This document shows, piece by piece, positions 12,765 to 24,767 of a stretch of 64,000 nt of DNA. Under the pieces are notes generated by a model that was not told where the DNA came from, ran no database searches, and worked only from the letters and a program-made list of their open reading frames with translations. The translations under genes were made by a program, and so were the position numbers. The DNA is from Theocolax elegans (taxonomy: Eukaryota; Arthropoda; Insecta; Hymenoptera; Cerocephalidae): positions 84,881,580 to 84,945,579 of the forward strand of contig CM047425.1 in assembly GCA_026168455.1 (NCBI GenBank), in the 5' to 3' direction. The stretch's first letter is position 1. Each line of letters starts with the position of its first letter.

Positions 12765-13124
12765 TTAATCAATGGCGTATCCTTCTTTACATCTTTTGTT
12801 TTTATTTGTTTCTAAAAGTTCTTCGAGTAATTTTTTCCTTCTTTCTGGTGATAAAGGCGGTGGACGGTAACCGAAAACTAAAGTTTCATCTAAAAGAAAG
12901 AGGTATAATTTTAATTGATTAAAATACGTAAAATGTACAATTATTACAACTTCATCATTTGAAACTACAGCTGTACAGTACATAATTACAGAAGAATAGG
13001 AAATTAAGATTAAAAATATATATTATTAGTTAAAAAGAAATATTAACTCACCATTACAGCTAACGAAACAAAATAGAACAGCAATTATTACAGCAAAGAG
13101 TACAATACACGCTTGCAATTTCAT
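12765..13124 (-). CDS. Short secreted peptide precursor, two exons, unrecognised
   Basis: Two coding exons on the minus strand, 13052-13124 and 12765-12889, joined in phase 1 through GTGAGT and a TTTCTTTTAG acceptor, giving 65 aa. Residues 1-23 are a strong signal peptide: MKLQACIVLF followed by a long Val/Ile/Leu/Phe core ending FVSC. The predicted mature part is about 41 aa: it starts near DETLVFGYRPPPLSPE, has the tetrabasic RRKK, then a Leu/Glu-rich amphipathic-looking stretch (LLEELLE), then Lys/Arg-rich NKNKRCKEGY and ends in D. It has a single Cys, so a dimer is possible. RRKK could be a convertase site, but no amidation signal (GKR/GRR) is present. Known families of neuropeptides, antimicrobial or venom peptides do not match by eye. 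The intron position right after the signal peptide is usual in small secreted peptide genes. Confidence 0.65.
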
Positions 13125-13540
13125 TATTACAATATTAACTAATATACTGCAATCTTTTTGTAACAAGAAAGTTGAATAGTTTAATAACTTCAACTGTCAT
13201 GATTCTTCGTGATGTGTAGTCCATTGAAATAATAAAATAGATACTAAAAGTAATAATCGTAAAAATTTGGTATAAAGGATACTTTTTATGCTATATTTCT
13301 ATACTAAGAATTTTGAACATCTATATTAAATTTTATACAAAATTTCTCTGCATAACATACAAAATTCTGCATATTGATTTTTTTGTAAATTAAATATGTT
13401 GTTTTTGATGTAACATTCAGCATATTTTTTAATTAACTTTTGCGGTGATCATTCGTTACCAATAGGTATAGTAAAATAGTAGTAACTAAGAGTAAACTAT
13501 TTTCTAAATGTGAATTAGTGAATAATCACTAAAAATATAG

Positions 13541-13643
13541 TGATAAGTCGGTCACTATCACAAAGTAGTGACAATTTACTATTTGAAATTTACTATTTTA
13601 ATAGTGAATATTCACTAATTTCGTGACAGTGACCGACGTATCA
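13541..13643. mobile_element. Tiny palindromic MITE
   Basis: About 100 bp that nearly folds on itself. Outer arms GTCGGTCACTATCAC and, as reverse complement of the right arm, GTCGGTCACTGTCAC; the inner arms alternate AGTAAATT/AATTTACT motifs. Size and self-complementarity point to a miniature inverted-repeat element; superfamily undetermined. Confidence 0.5.
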
Positions 13644-13671
13644 TTATTTCATTTTTAGAGAGTACGTACTA

Positions 13672-14293
13672 ACGAGGAGATTATTCGATCTCCGGTAAAA
13701 CGAATCTTTACCAAACTGTAGGATATGTTTACTGCTATAAAAATATGAAGAAAGCCGGAATTTTTGACTCTAATGCTTTTTAAACGATAGATATAACAAA
13801 AATTTCGTCAAAAAAGCTTTTGACTTTGATCACATATAACTCGAAAACAAATAAATATAAATACTCAAGCCTTCGTTCAAAAGAAAGTTTAGATCGAGTA
13901 GATTGGTTCAAGAAAGGAAACTCTTATATCTTAACTTGGTCTAAAATTATGGAAAAAATAAAAATAAGAGGACAATTTGACCTAAAAAACAGTACATTTT
14001 TTCATTTATTTAAAATAGGCATGAAACTATCGTTAAATTCGTTTTGCTTTCATAACTTTTCCATAGATATATTTAAGCTTCTCCTTTTTTAAATTCAATC
14101 TAATCGATATCAGCTTTCTTCCGAACTTAGGCTTAAGAATATATTTATGTCAAGGGTTTTTTGGCAAAATGTTCCGTTATTTGCTTTACGTTAGAGCTTA
14201 AAACTCCGGGTTTCTTCATATTTTTATAGTAGCAAATATATTCTAGAGTTTGGTAGACATCCGTTTCCCGGAGTTGGAGGATACTCTCCTTGT
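13672..14293. mobile_element. Foldback element, ACAAGGAG-type ends
   Basis: Left end ACGAGGAGATTATTCGATCT and right end (reverse complement) ACAAGGAGAGTATCCTCCAA; both then continue CTCCGG, a TACCAAAC box, and GCTATAAAAATATGAAGAAA near each inner arm. About 620 bp, arms roughly 190 bp. The 90-aa frame at 13820-14092 is internal and not a recognisable transposase. Related in end sequence and internal boxes to the elements at 16020 and 27117. Confidence 0.6.
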
Positions 14294-15125
14294 AAGGTAA
14301 TAATCAATAGTTTGATTAAATAGAATGAGGAAAAAATATGTCCATTTTTTGTTTATAGTATAGAACTTTTCTTTCATTCAAGCAGTATATAATATGTAAT
14401 AAGAAGACTCAAGTTTTCTTTAGAATAAAAGTGATATTAAAAACAGTGCATAAATGTTACAAGAATTTATAAGATTTTTTACAAATGTACTTGTAAAAAG
14501 TTATATTATTGCCTTAAAGATAGTTACTATAAAAATAAATCATATAAATGCGTTTGTTCATAGACGATTTATTAATCACTTTTATTATCTATTTATAAGA
14601 ATTGAAATTCAATGACAAACTATTAAAATTATACTTGGTTTGTTACATTGAGTCTGAGAGCATACATTTTAATGTTTTTCAGAAGCTGCATATCTTTCCT
14701 TAGATCTTTATTAATACATTTTGTGTGAGTTTAAAATTTTTCTAAACTATTCTTCCTAAACTGTTTTGTAAAAATATTTTAATATTTAAATTAGAACGTA
14801 ATATCTATTGACCATAAACCGCAGTCAATACCGATAGGTGTTTCACACACACATATATATATATATATGCATGAACGTTCGTGTCGAATGAACGTCGATC
14901 CGTGGAAAAAATTATCTCTCACGAATTCATAACTCAAGTAAATACACGTACGTGAGGATGGAATTCGAGGTACAAATATAGCACGATATAGCCACGATAC
15001 AACTTTTCTCCTTGGAAGCTCCGCCCAGCTTATAGATTTTTACGAAATTTCCACGGACTAGCGCGCGATTCGTCCATGTTTCCGGCGGCCATAATACCGT
15101 CGGATCGCTCGTGATTCTGCGCTAC

Positions 15126-15306
15126 TTACATTTTACCTCGATCTTCGTTTGGCCAACCCTTTCGGCTTCCATTTTCTTCCTTCGTCTCTTTGTTATCCGG
15201 TGAAGTTTCTTTCACCAGATGTACCACAAAATAGGTAGCTATTGCGCAAAAGAATAAATATGTCGTCTTATAATTTTCAAGGGAAATGTTTCCCACGTAC
15301 ATATTG
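15126..15306 (-). CDS. Possible coding exon or small membrane protein
   Basis: A minus-strand frame with a real-looking composition: short N-terminus (MYVGNISLENYK), one hydrophobic segment (TTYLFFCAIATYFVVHLV) and a charged, Lys/Glu-rich tail (KETSPDNKETKEENGSRKGW). As read it ends GKM-stop, but the stop overlaps a very good donor (AAAAT then GTAAGT), so it may be one exon of a longer gene. I could not identify a following exon. A one-pass membrane micropeptide is the alternative. The start could be this ATG or one 18 nt upstream. No family recognised. Confidence 0.35.
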
Positions 15307-15323
15307 CCTATTGTACAGAACAT

Positions 15324-15793
15324 TGAATAGTTTTATATATTAAGTATTCAAAACATTAGTTTTATAAAATTATTTGTTTAATAAATTAATACTGAATTTA
15401 TTTAATACCGATTCAAGTAATGATTATCCTCACATGTTATCTTCGTAGACTAAAAATGAAAAAAATGACCTGATGCTTTTAAAATTCACTGAGATATTTC
15501 TTCATGTATAAGACAAGAGAAAAGTTTCTTGTTCATAATGAAAAATACGTGATGCAATAGATTTAATGCGATATTTGTTTCTCTCTGTGGCAACCAATCA
15601 CTAAAAATGTAATAGTACTTACTGCAGCTTTCTACTAAAACTACTAAACTTTCTGACAGTAGGTATCTAGAAGAAGTATCGATTTTTAAGAATGAATCTG
15701 TCTATTATTAGGTGTAATAAAATTTTCATATTTTATCTATTAGTTTTGCAGACTTTCTCAGACACACACGAATTATTTGATAGCTACTTATAA
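15324..15793. other. Intergenic, nothing seen
   Basis: AT-rich sequence between two uncertain frames. No ORF, repeat or promoter motif that I can support. Confidence 0.5.
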
Positions 15794-16019
15794 ATGCATT
15801 TTATCTTGCTGATTATTTCGAAACGAATAATTGTATATATGTATAATAGACATTATAAGCCTATAGTATTCATCAAAGAAAGATCAAGCTCTACGAAATA
15901 CTACAAGAATAAGGATTGCACTATTATACATCATGTTACGCTTTCATGCGAGCAAAAATTTGTCATTTACGAAAAATTACATAGGGGCTTAATATTTAAT
16001 GCAAGTAATCCTTTGTCTT
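15794..16019 (+). pseudogene. Possible remnant of a helix-turn-helix (psq/Tigger-like) frame
   Basis: An open frame from an ATG whose middle reads HHVTLSCEQKFVIYEKLHRG. The pattern TL-x-x-EQK-hydrophobic-x-x-hydrophobic resembles the first helix of HTH_psq/CENP-B-type domains found in pogo/Tigger transposases. The rest of the domain is missing: the frame runs into the foldback half-element at 16020. Resemblance is short and by eye, so this may be chance. Confidence 0.2.
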
Positions 16020-16255
16020 ACAAGGAAGTTCTTGACCTCCGGGAACGGATCATATCCTAACCTTGGGATGTCTTTTGTAACATAAAAATATGAAAAAAGC
16101 CAAGTTATTACTTGCCAATGGCCACTTTTACGAAAGTTATTCGACATCTAACAATATTTTCAATGAAAATTACTTCCACTTTGATCTCTGTTAACTCAAA
16201 AACGAATATAGGTAGGAACTCAAACCAAAAACTAAAAGCCAGAAATTAGGTGTTA
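16020..16255. mobile_element. Half of a foldback element (one arm only)
   Basis: Starts ACAAGGAAGTTCTTGACCTC, then CCGGGAACGGAT, TATGAAAAAAGCCAAG, CAATGGCCAC and AGTTATTCGACATCTAA. These boxes occur in the same order in the left arm of the 27117 element. The matching right arm is absent, so this is a truncated or solo copy. Confidence 0.55.
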
Positions 16256-16606
16256 CAAAAGTTTATTGATATTTACAATTAACTTACATTATAATTAATT
16301 ACTAGTACAGGATTCGAATTGATGTAAAAAAGTTACAAGTACAAGTATTCAGCAATACTGGTTTCCACGTGCGCTTTCAGATGACAATTGTTATTTAAAC
16401 TATAATATGTAACTGAATAATTTACAAATATTTCTAACTTATAAAAGTTGGAATATATAGGCAATTATAAAAATATTCCATTTACACAATTATAGTAGAA
16501 CAATACAGACATATCGTTATTTGGTACTCTCCGATAATGCTTAGGAAAAGTAAAATCAGTACGTAATATTGTTGCGAATGAAATGACTCATGATCGCAGC
16601 AATGTT

Positions 16607-17603
16607 ATCAAGTTGCGTCCGTCAGGCCTTGGCGGTGATCTCCTCGTACTGGATCTTCCTCTTCTTGAGTGGTCGGTACAAGTCGGTGGAGACCTCCTCC
16701 TCGCTCGTGGTACTTTCGTACTCGGGGATCGCCGTCGACTTTTTGCCCGTCGACTTTTTGGTCGTCTCCGCAGCTTGGCTTTCCGGCGGACTGGACTCAA
16801 CGCAACAGTAACGCCGTTTCTTCAGGAACTCGTTGCTCAAGTAGTATCGGTGCACCAAAGCTTTCTTCATCTTGAGGAATGTGTATCGACTGCCAAAGCT
16901 TCGAAATCCAAGTCCAAGGTGATTCCCTCGAGTCTGTCAAACGTCCCAAAAGTTCCAAGGAGTACCGGATATCGAGGTGGTCGTTGGTCCCAAATCGGCC
17001 AATGTCTCGGACTCGTCTTGGTTGATGTCGATCTCGACTTTGGCTTGCAGCGGATAGATGCCTTGGATGACGGTGTCGCCAAGTTGCTTTGCGAAGGTAA
17101 TCAGCAAGAGTGACGACGATGCGACCTGTCCAGGTATTTATACTCTCGTGAACCTTTGGGCCCAACGCTCTCGCAAAGGGTTGCACAAAGCCCGCGCCGC
17201 TGCCGATTTCTCGGTAGCTACATTTGCCAACCCCACCACTTGGACCGACTGTTTTCCCCAGCTAAACGACCGTCAAGTAGACTTGACAGTTTACTCAATT
17301 GGCACACTCACCAACTTTTAATCCGTCGCATTGTACGTTCGGTGTGCGGGGGGCGAGTCTCCGTCTCCATTGTTCGGACTTCGGTCCTGACCTGCGGCCT
17401 CGTTGCGTCTACCCGTCAATCCAATTACTACCTGCTCTGACGCCTCCCGACTGCAACATGACTCCGATCCTCCTTACCGTGCCGTCCTACAAACTTTATC
17501 ATCGTCCATCATTACAATTTTCACCTGCACCTACGCAATCTTTCGTAATTTACTATTACTTTAACTAACGCTTATTTAACAAAAACATCTTGTTAAAAAT
17601 AAA
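16607..17603 (-). repeat. GC-rich duplicated segment, copy 2 (inverted)
   Basis: About 997 bp, reverse complement of 7240-8233 with scattered substitutions and small indels. Where copy 1 has GGGAGAGAAGCACC, this copy has about 16 extra bases, which shifts the frame between the two coding-like parts. The tail frame 16622-16870 is intact and, over these 82 codons, differs from copy 1 only at the penultimate residue (KA for EA), still ending after the PLKKRK stretch. Conservation of this tail is compatible with a recent duplication and does not by itself show selection. No adjoining inverted ends or target duplication seen. Confidence 0.7.
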
Positions 17604-20350
17604 GTTTTATAAATATAATCTCCATGCGTAATCTCTAAATATTTAATTAAATGATTAATACATATTTTACTAAATAATTAAATAATTTTTTTTCACTGTA
17701 GTAGTACATAATAACAAATTATTTTTTATAAATTATAAATATCATAAAGAACTAAATAGCTTCCATTGTGGTCTAGTATACCTTGTACAGTGTAGGTCAG
17801 TACTCGTTTAAGATCCTTGCTGTTAGGTTTCTTCTATAATGTTGATTACACTGTATTAGACAAAATTGAGGAGTATTATAAATTATAAGAAAACATAGAA
17901 ACTGTTATGAGAATTAAATATATAAGTTTAAAAAGTTAAGAAAAATCCATGAATGTTTTTACTATATTTAGCGTACGTTTTTAAGATGTACGATGAATAA
18001 GTTGGTTCTTATGGAAATTCGGAATTAAACACGTTGGACTAAATTTATGCACGAGTGATAGCAACGCACATATACTGATAAAAAGTTACATTAATAATAA
18101 TAAACCAAACTAATATTGTATACAAATATTGAAATAACATTGTGGTCAGAATCATGAACAAATTAATAAAAACGTAAAGTAAATGTGCTGCTACGGTCAT
18201 GACAACGGATCGAGCACTGTGAGAAGGAAAACATTCTTTTCTCCCCGCATGAACTGAAAAATATAAGACGGCGCGTTAAAAATATATTTGATAATTTAAA
18301 ATCTATATGTTTACTTTTCAGTTATTTTCGGTCAATATGATATAAAGTTAAATTATATACCTGGGCAGTGTACCTATTATGTTTTGGGGAAAATTTTTCA
18401 TAATAGTTGTAATATTATTCCAATAGGGTAACAAATCGGTGATCGTTATAATTATCAATAAGACCACATTTTCTCTTAATAGCATTATTTTTCTTTTCTT
18501 ATCCACAGTAATGTTGCAGTATAGTGAATCTGTTCTTATCCGAAATAATTATTACTTAATGAAAAATGACTAATTATATCAAAAAATGTATTCTACAAAT
18601 ATAAATATTTTGTCCCCCTGATCATCTAAAAAGTCTACTTTATTAAGCTCTGCAAGTGAACTAAAATTGCATTTTATTCCTTCGATCGGTTTACTCCCCG
18701 TAAACTCATTTTATTCCCCGTATATATATATTCAGTACATTTTCTATTAATTTATCAGTACTATCGAGTGTTTTAAATAGTGATTATTCATTAAATCTTA
18801 ATGACCAACTTATACAACTAGTTAGAGGATGTTGACTAAGTAATATTTAGAAAGTGTGAGACTCACAACTTAATTGCATATTGTGAGATGTTGGTGAGAA
18901 AACGGTACTGATATTTAAAAAATGCAATATCTTAAAAATATTTATATTTACTTAATATCAAGAATTGAATTTATTTGTTCGTTTGCAAAGCAAAACTTGG
19001 CGAGTGATAAACTCACTTTTAAGAATAATATATTTTTATGCAATTAAAAAAATATACAATTTTAACAAGAGTTATTACTATAGTAATTGATCTATTTTTA
19101 ATAGTCTGAGGTTAAAAATTGCTTTTTAATAGCTTGCAAATAGGAATTTTTCGCCTATTTTTTAAAAATGTCAAATTTATACCTAAAAATAATTAAATAT
19201 TTACCAGAAATTTAATATTATAACACATTATAGTATCTGGCGTACTTGCTAGGCATATTTAAATGATATAGGCGAAAAGAGATATTGTCTTGTGAATCAA
19301 TGATAAATTGAATTGCGATCACGTAGCCATAAATCTCACATTTACTTGAATTGGTATGTTATTGCGTAATGACTAAAATGATATGACTGTCATATATGCT
19401 CAATTAAAAATACTAATATACTTATTTTTCTAAAAAGAATCTAATGTACAGACGTTTAGACGTAGTAACGAAAGCTAGTTTACATGTACGTGATTAATAA
19501 CGAAGTGATTCTATAAAAGTAAATGAGAGAAATGTGAGATACAGCTAGGGATGTACGCGCAACATTGGACGGGCATCAATGGACGAATCCTCATAGTAAA
19601 CTACTCCGTCATCCGTAACCACATCGTTTTAGCGAAAATTTAGTAGTCTTTTCGGGATTGTAGAAAGCGGGGCGGTTGTTGAGCGCACGTGTTGTGCCCG
19701 TATACGAGTCGCATCCCTCCAATTTGTCGTGCATCAGAGAAGACGCGCGGAAGTGCGCGCGCCGTTCGTCTGGTGCCCGTGGAGAAAAAGGGCGGTCCAA
19801 GACACGAGCTCTTTTGACTCGAGCTTTCCGCCCTGGCTTCGAAATATCCGTAATTCGACCTAGGGTATCGTTGACTGGCGCCGATACGGCAATTCCCTCG
19901 TTTTGACGTCTACCCACGTGTGATAGAACCACTGAGCGCATGCTGTGCTTTTCATTTTATGGCTTTACGCAGAATTCCCAACATTTTCAAGCAGATTTTT
20001 CCATTTTATATTTTAGCCTTTGTCTTTTTGATCAACGATGTTAATGACACTCAACAACATTTATTGTACACTTTTATAGATTATTAACTCAACTATAATG
20101 TATGCAGTGAACCCGTATAATATTACCGAATAACTCATGGTCCCAACTGTATAATTTACAAATTTCAATATCTTCACTCACACCAATTATATTAATAAAT
20201 TACTTTTCTAAATGAATTCGATGTTGTAATTATATTATTAACTTTAAAAAATTAATCTATACTCGAAAATCTACTGATATACCTATATAACTCTCATCTC
20301 AATTGCAAAATCATAATTATTCGATAATTAAATTCATTCATTAGACTAGA
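17604..20350. other. Intergenic with one GC-rich island
   Basis: AT-rich flanks around a GC-rich island at about 19550-19940. The island is open on both strands (frames 19609-19941 minus and 19676-19906 plus), as expected from high GC, and neither translation shows a domain. It may be a promoter, enhancer or fragment of an old insertion. Nothing else supported. Confidence 0.45.
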
Positions 20351-20512
20351 ATGTTTACTGGTTGGTACAAATACTTAAAACATTGCATTCGAGATGAAAC
20401 TCGTAAAGAATTTTCGTCGCTGAAGAAATATAAAACAAAAGTCAATGTTCGAAATGACATGTCAGTGAATGTAAACATACCAATGTACGACGTCGTTGAA
20501 AGCACACGTTAA
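20351..20512 (+). CDS. Small ORF, 53 codons, unrecognised
   Basis: ATG to TAA frame with a protein-like composition unusual for this AT-rich DNA: MFTGWYKYLKHCIRDETRKE, then SSLKKYKTKVNV and NIPMYDVVESTR. It has two Trp/Tyr near the start, a basic middle and an acidic/neutral end; no signal peptide or membrane segment. An in-frame TAG lies just upstream, so this ATG would be the start. It could be a real micropeptide, an exon of a longer gene or chance. Confidence 0.3.
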   Translation: MFTGWYKYLKHCIRDETRKEFSSLKKYKTKVNVRNDMSVNVNIPMYDVVESTR

Positions 20513-21422
20513 ATATTTACTTTATCGTACATTGAGTCAGATCGAAACGGTGAGCCAGAAAAGTTAAAAAAATAATTGTCAATGATTTTCCATAAATAGA
20601 TGTGTAAAATTTGTAGCAATTTGTTGACGTATAGTTGGATGGAATTAAAAACACTAAGTAATAGATTTAAATAAAGTGCGATAGTAAAATGGAACACAAG
20701 TACTACATCTCTCGAGGAATCCATGTATCTTTCTTGAAATCAAGAGACTATGGAAATCTTGGAGGGTTATTTTTTTAACACTAAGATACTTACGATTGGA
20801 AAGTATAACCGCTAGCTACTGACATCGAGAACTTTGAGGAAATGCGAGTCAAGAGGCTTTAATATTCTACTTATGAAGTATAAGCACTTTAAAATAAAAA
20901 TAATAGAGAGTGTTTAAATTTTTAAGAAATCTATTTCTTGTAAATTTGTAAGTGATATTGTACGTAAAGGAGGGTTAAAGTAATTATAGACGTGTTTTAA
21001 AATATATTTGACTTTTTGTTCAGTTTACTTTTTATAATATAGATATATTTATGTATAAATTACACTTTATACAAAGTTGTACAATATGCCAAGTTTGGCA
21101 AACGATGCAATTCGAACAAAATCATATTATAAAACAAATAGATATATATATAATAAAAATTTAAGTACATCCGATTATTTACGCAAATTTATCTTTGGTT
21201 TATGGCACGATAAGTACAATCTATTATAATGCGCATTTAAAACGTAACATATATTATATATAATAATTAACGTAGGTATACTATTTACATTGACGGTCTT
21301 AGTCGACGAGATCAAAAAGACAACTATTTACAAGGTATTTCATAAACGGAAGTACCTGAGACAATTATAAATTACATCTCTCCTATTAGCACTTTATCAA
21401 TGGATAATTTGTCTTAATCTTT
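20513..21422. other. 3' flank of Hand
   Basis: AT-rich stretch immediately downstream (minus sense) of the Hand stop codon; its right part is probably the Hand 3' UTR. The minus frame at 20509-20724 has no recognisable features. Confidence 0.5.
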
Positions 21423-23585
21423 TTACAATTGACTCGTTGGCGGCTCCTGCTTCAATTCGAGAGCCCACATGTGTTGGGGCCATCCCGTACGTCCTTTACT
21501 TTTCGTCGTTTCTTCGTGCATCCCCATCATATGCATCGTTGCCTCGCTCTGAAACACAAACCCAGTTATTTATTAGTTACTTTGCTTGCGCGTCCATGTC
21601 TATTTACTAAACATCCCGTCCTCGTTATGCTTAGTTAGTAAATCTCTTTTCAGAATAAACCGTGAAGAGACGAACTTTATAACTAACATTTCTTACGTAT
21701 ATATCTATAAACATTTTTTGTATATTTTAATAATTATTCTTTTTTTACACAAATATAGTAATTGTTATTATAAAAAATACGCATCATTTTTTTAATATCA
21801 TTAAAAATTATATATTCAATAATAGACAATTCTCTGAAGAGTAGATAATATTGGCAAATTAAGAAGAAGAAAATAATATATATATTCGTTATTTGATGTA
21901 AAAATAAAGATTTTTGAACTTAAGATTAATTTCTTTATTTACTGTTTAACCAGTTTTACAATGTTTAAAAACTTTTACACAATATAAAAGGTATAGCGTA
22001 TACATAAACTTTTATCAATACATATTTATTATTAAATTTTGAATATATATTTAAAAACATTATATTTTTATGAGATTAACTTATTAATAAGTATATAGAG
22101 GTATACGATTGATCAGAAATCGAATTAGTAAATACGAGTTATCGAATGTACATTGCAATAAAAATTAATTGAAGCGTCAATACAGAATAAGAAGGAAAAT
22201 ATATATAATGAAAATATATTTACCAGATTTCCATGGGACTTGTTCCTCCTGCCGCTCGACAATATCTCCGCTCGGAAAGTTTGAGGCTCCTCGTTCTCGT
22301 CGCTGTCCAGTACGGCCATTAAATAACCAATGTAACTAGCCGCGAGTCTCAACGTCTTGATTTTAGACAATTTGGTATCGGCTGGTACATTTGGTATGCA
22401 ATCCCTCAGATCGGCAAAAGCATTGTTAATACTTTGCGTGCGTCTCCTCTCTTTTTTGTTTGCTGTGTTTCGACGTTTAGGCCTAACGACCAACCCTTCA
22501 CCAACGCATCTGACGTGTTGTTGTAACATCGAGGTTGGACTCTCCTGGTACTGCGAACCCTGGTGCTCATGCAATTGTTGGTGATCGGTTACACCTGACA
22601 TTTGATGCTGGTGTGACTGGTACATCTGATCCGCATAATGGGAATGGGATTCGGTGCTGTTGAAATTCGCCTGAGAATATTGTTGCAGGGGTGAATAATT
22701 GGGCTCTTGAATGCCAATTTCTTCGATGAGGGGCGGGGTCGAAGCAGCCGGACTACCAGCTCCGGAACTACCGCCGGATATGCCTGAGTCTGTTCCCCAA
22801 TACGTCGATTGGTTATCGGGTTCTGGAATTCCTAAAATCCATCGATTTTTATTTAATTTATTGACCACTCCTTTTTTACACTAGTCAGAGATGCCGCCTC
22901 TACGATTACCGATCTTTTTTATTTTAATTATATAAAGCGATTAAGGGAAACTGCCTAGATTAATCCTGTATAATTTGGTTCACACTAAAATTTACTTTCA
23001 AGATATTTTCATTATTTTTTATTATTACTTAAGTTTAACTTGAAAAGTTTTTATATCTAAATTAATCTTTCATACTACTTTATTATGTTGTCAGAAAAAT
23101 ATATTTTTGTAGTAAAATAATTGATATTACGCAGATAAAAATGTTCAAATTTTAATTTTATTAATTTTTTTTATTCTAATTAATAAACTGTCACATTTTA
23201 TATTTTTATAAAGGCGCATTCTTAAATGTAAAATTTTTCTAAAAACATTTCAAAAGTTAATAATAAATTTTCATACAATTACTTTGTAAAACATAAATAA
23301 AAGTTTATATTTCGATATATTATTTCAACATGGTTCACTTAACGTTTTTTTATAAAATTATATTATTACTCGCTGACACATTTATAAAATAATATTCTAC
23401 GGTATGTTAAACAAAATATATGTAAATGCGTGTAAGTACTGATTGGAGTGAAATTAATAATAATTAAATAAAATATTAAAAGTGGTGTAGTAATTTAACT
23501 TACCATAGGGTAATTGCGTGACATAATTATACGGTTGATGCCATTGCGGGTAATAGTCGGGCTGGGTCTCGTAACCTCCAATCAT
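21423..23585 (-). CDS. Hand: Hand, bHLH transcription factor, complete
   Basis: Class B basic helix-loop-helix activator needed for heart, circulatory and visceral mesoderm development; acts in the nucleus as an E-box-binding dimer with an E-protein (Daughterless in flies). Three coding exons on the minus strand: 23504-23585, 22224-22831 and 21423-21548, joined in phase 1 and phase 0, 271 aa. The N-terminal half is low complexity (Tyr/Pro, Ser/Gly, then Gln/His rich). The bHLH spans about residues 147-203: basic part [20 protein letters not shown], loop [11 protein letters not shown], helix 2 [17 protein letters not shown]. The Thr and Ser of RRTQSIN, phosphorylated in vertebrate HANDs, are kept. 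The C-terminus holds the family signature [17 protein letters not shown] (249-265). Start chosen at MIGGYETQ, which has AAC before ATG; a longer upstream frame would begin with a hydrophobic stretch unlike the family. Confidence 0.95.
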
Positions 23586-24517
23586 GTTGTCAAAATGTAT
23601 TTGATTGTAATGAAGTTGAAAAGACAATGACACTTGTTTGGTAATCAGTGAGATGAACCAAAGAAAAACACTGTCACTCAACTATCACCGGGGTGCAAGG
23701 ATCGCGAAACGAAAGCTCGACGCGTGCGCGCTCGGAGTCGCGATGCGAGTGCGAGAGAACGCAAGATCCAGAGTTAGGATCCACCTCGGGCGTGGGTGGC
23801 CGCCTTTGAGCCCTGCCCCCTCGGTAGGCGTGGCTTCGTGCCTCTCGTCCCGGAAGATTCAATTAGTAAATTGGAGGCAACGGCCAACCACAAATAAGAC
23901 CATTATGTTTCCCCTTCTATATCGTTCGCGTATATACTCCGTTAGGTGTTATCTTCCTTTATTAATAAATGGTGTCGAGGGATCGCTGCTCGTGCGATGA
24001 TTTAAGGTTACACCGAGATGAAGATCGGCCATCATTCGATTAAACAAAAAAATTAAAAATAAAGCCTCGCGAGACTGACTTTTGAGGTTCAAAACGTGAG
24101 TTTACTTTTGCTTATGACACCAATTAATCAAATATAAAAACATTATTCGTTTGCTCTCAGATTATGTTTGCATATAACATAATGAACGACTGAATTTTCA
24201 TAGTTTTCGTTTTTCATTGAATTTATTTAAGTAACGCGAGCACTGCTTTAATACTTAAAAAAATATTTAAATGTACATTTGCGTTCTTTACATTAATCCC
24301 TGCTTTGACATATTAACACTAGTAGCATGACGGAAATATGGGAGAAAATTGATTTGTATCGAGCTTTATTAATTTGTAGAGTGACGGATGTTTTTTTACA
24401 CTAAAAGATATGTTAGTATGTAAAAATAACAAGAGGACAAGAGTTGTAAATCGTAATATATTAAATATGTTCTTCAAAAGTTATGTACAAATAATAAACG
24501 TTTAAAGTACTTTTTGT

Positions 24518-24767
24518 ACTGGAAAAAATAATTTCTTACTTCAAACAGAATTCTTCTTGAATATGATTCTAAAAGAAATCTGGGTGATATTAAATGAATC
24601 CTCTATAATCAAGCTATATTTCCTTATATCCAAAACTAGGGATGTTGACTTAAAAAGATCAATGTACAGGATCAACCATATTCTTCTAAATTCTAGAAGA
24701 TTCATTTAATATCAACTAGATATAAGTAGAATTCCGCTTGAAGTAAAAAATTATTTTTTTCACTGCG
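24518..24767. mobile_element. Imperfect palindromic element
   Basis: Left arm TTTCTTACTTCAAACAGAAT pairs with the right arm read in reverse (TTTTTACTTCAAGCGGAATT). Inner boxes GATATTAAATGAATC(C/T)TCTA occur on both sides. About 250 bp, no coding capacity; a decayed foldback element. Confidence 0.5.

Larger units (their letters stand above)
13125..15125. other. Intergenic, mostly occupied by foldback elements
   Basis: Apart from the small palindrome (13541-13643) and the foldback element (13672-14293), the stretch is AT-rich and non-coding. A (CA)(TA) microsatellite lies near 14848-14870. The part 14870-15120 is GC-richer with no ORF; it directly follows the donor of the exon-like frame at 15126-15306. 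Confidence 0.5.

Noticed and set aside
19609..19941. 110-aa minus-strand ORF in a GC-rich island
   Set aside because: Both strands are open, the translation has no domain, and the plus-strand frame looks equally good. Treated as a consequence of high GC.
22357..22584. Plus-strand ORF inside Hand exon 2
   Set aside because: Antisense shadow of the bHLH and its flanks.
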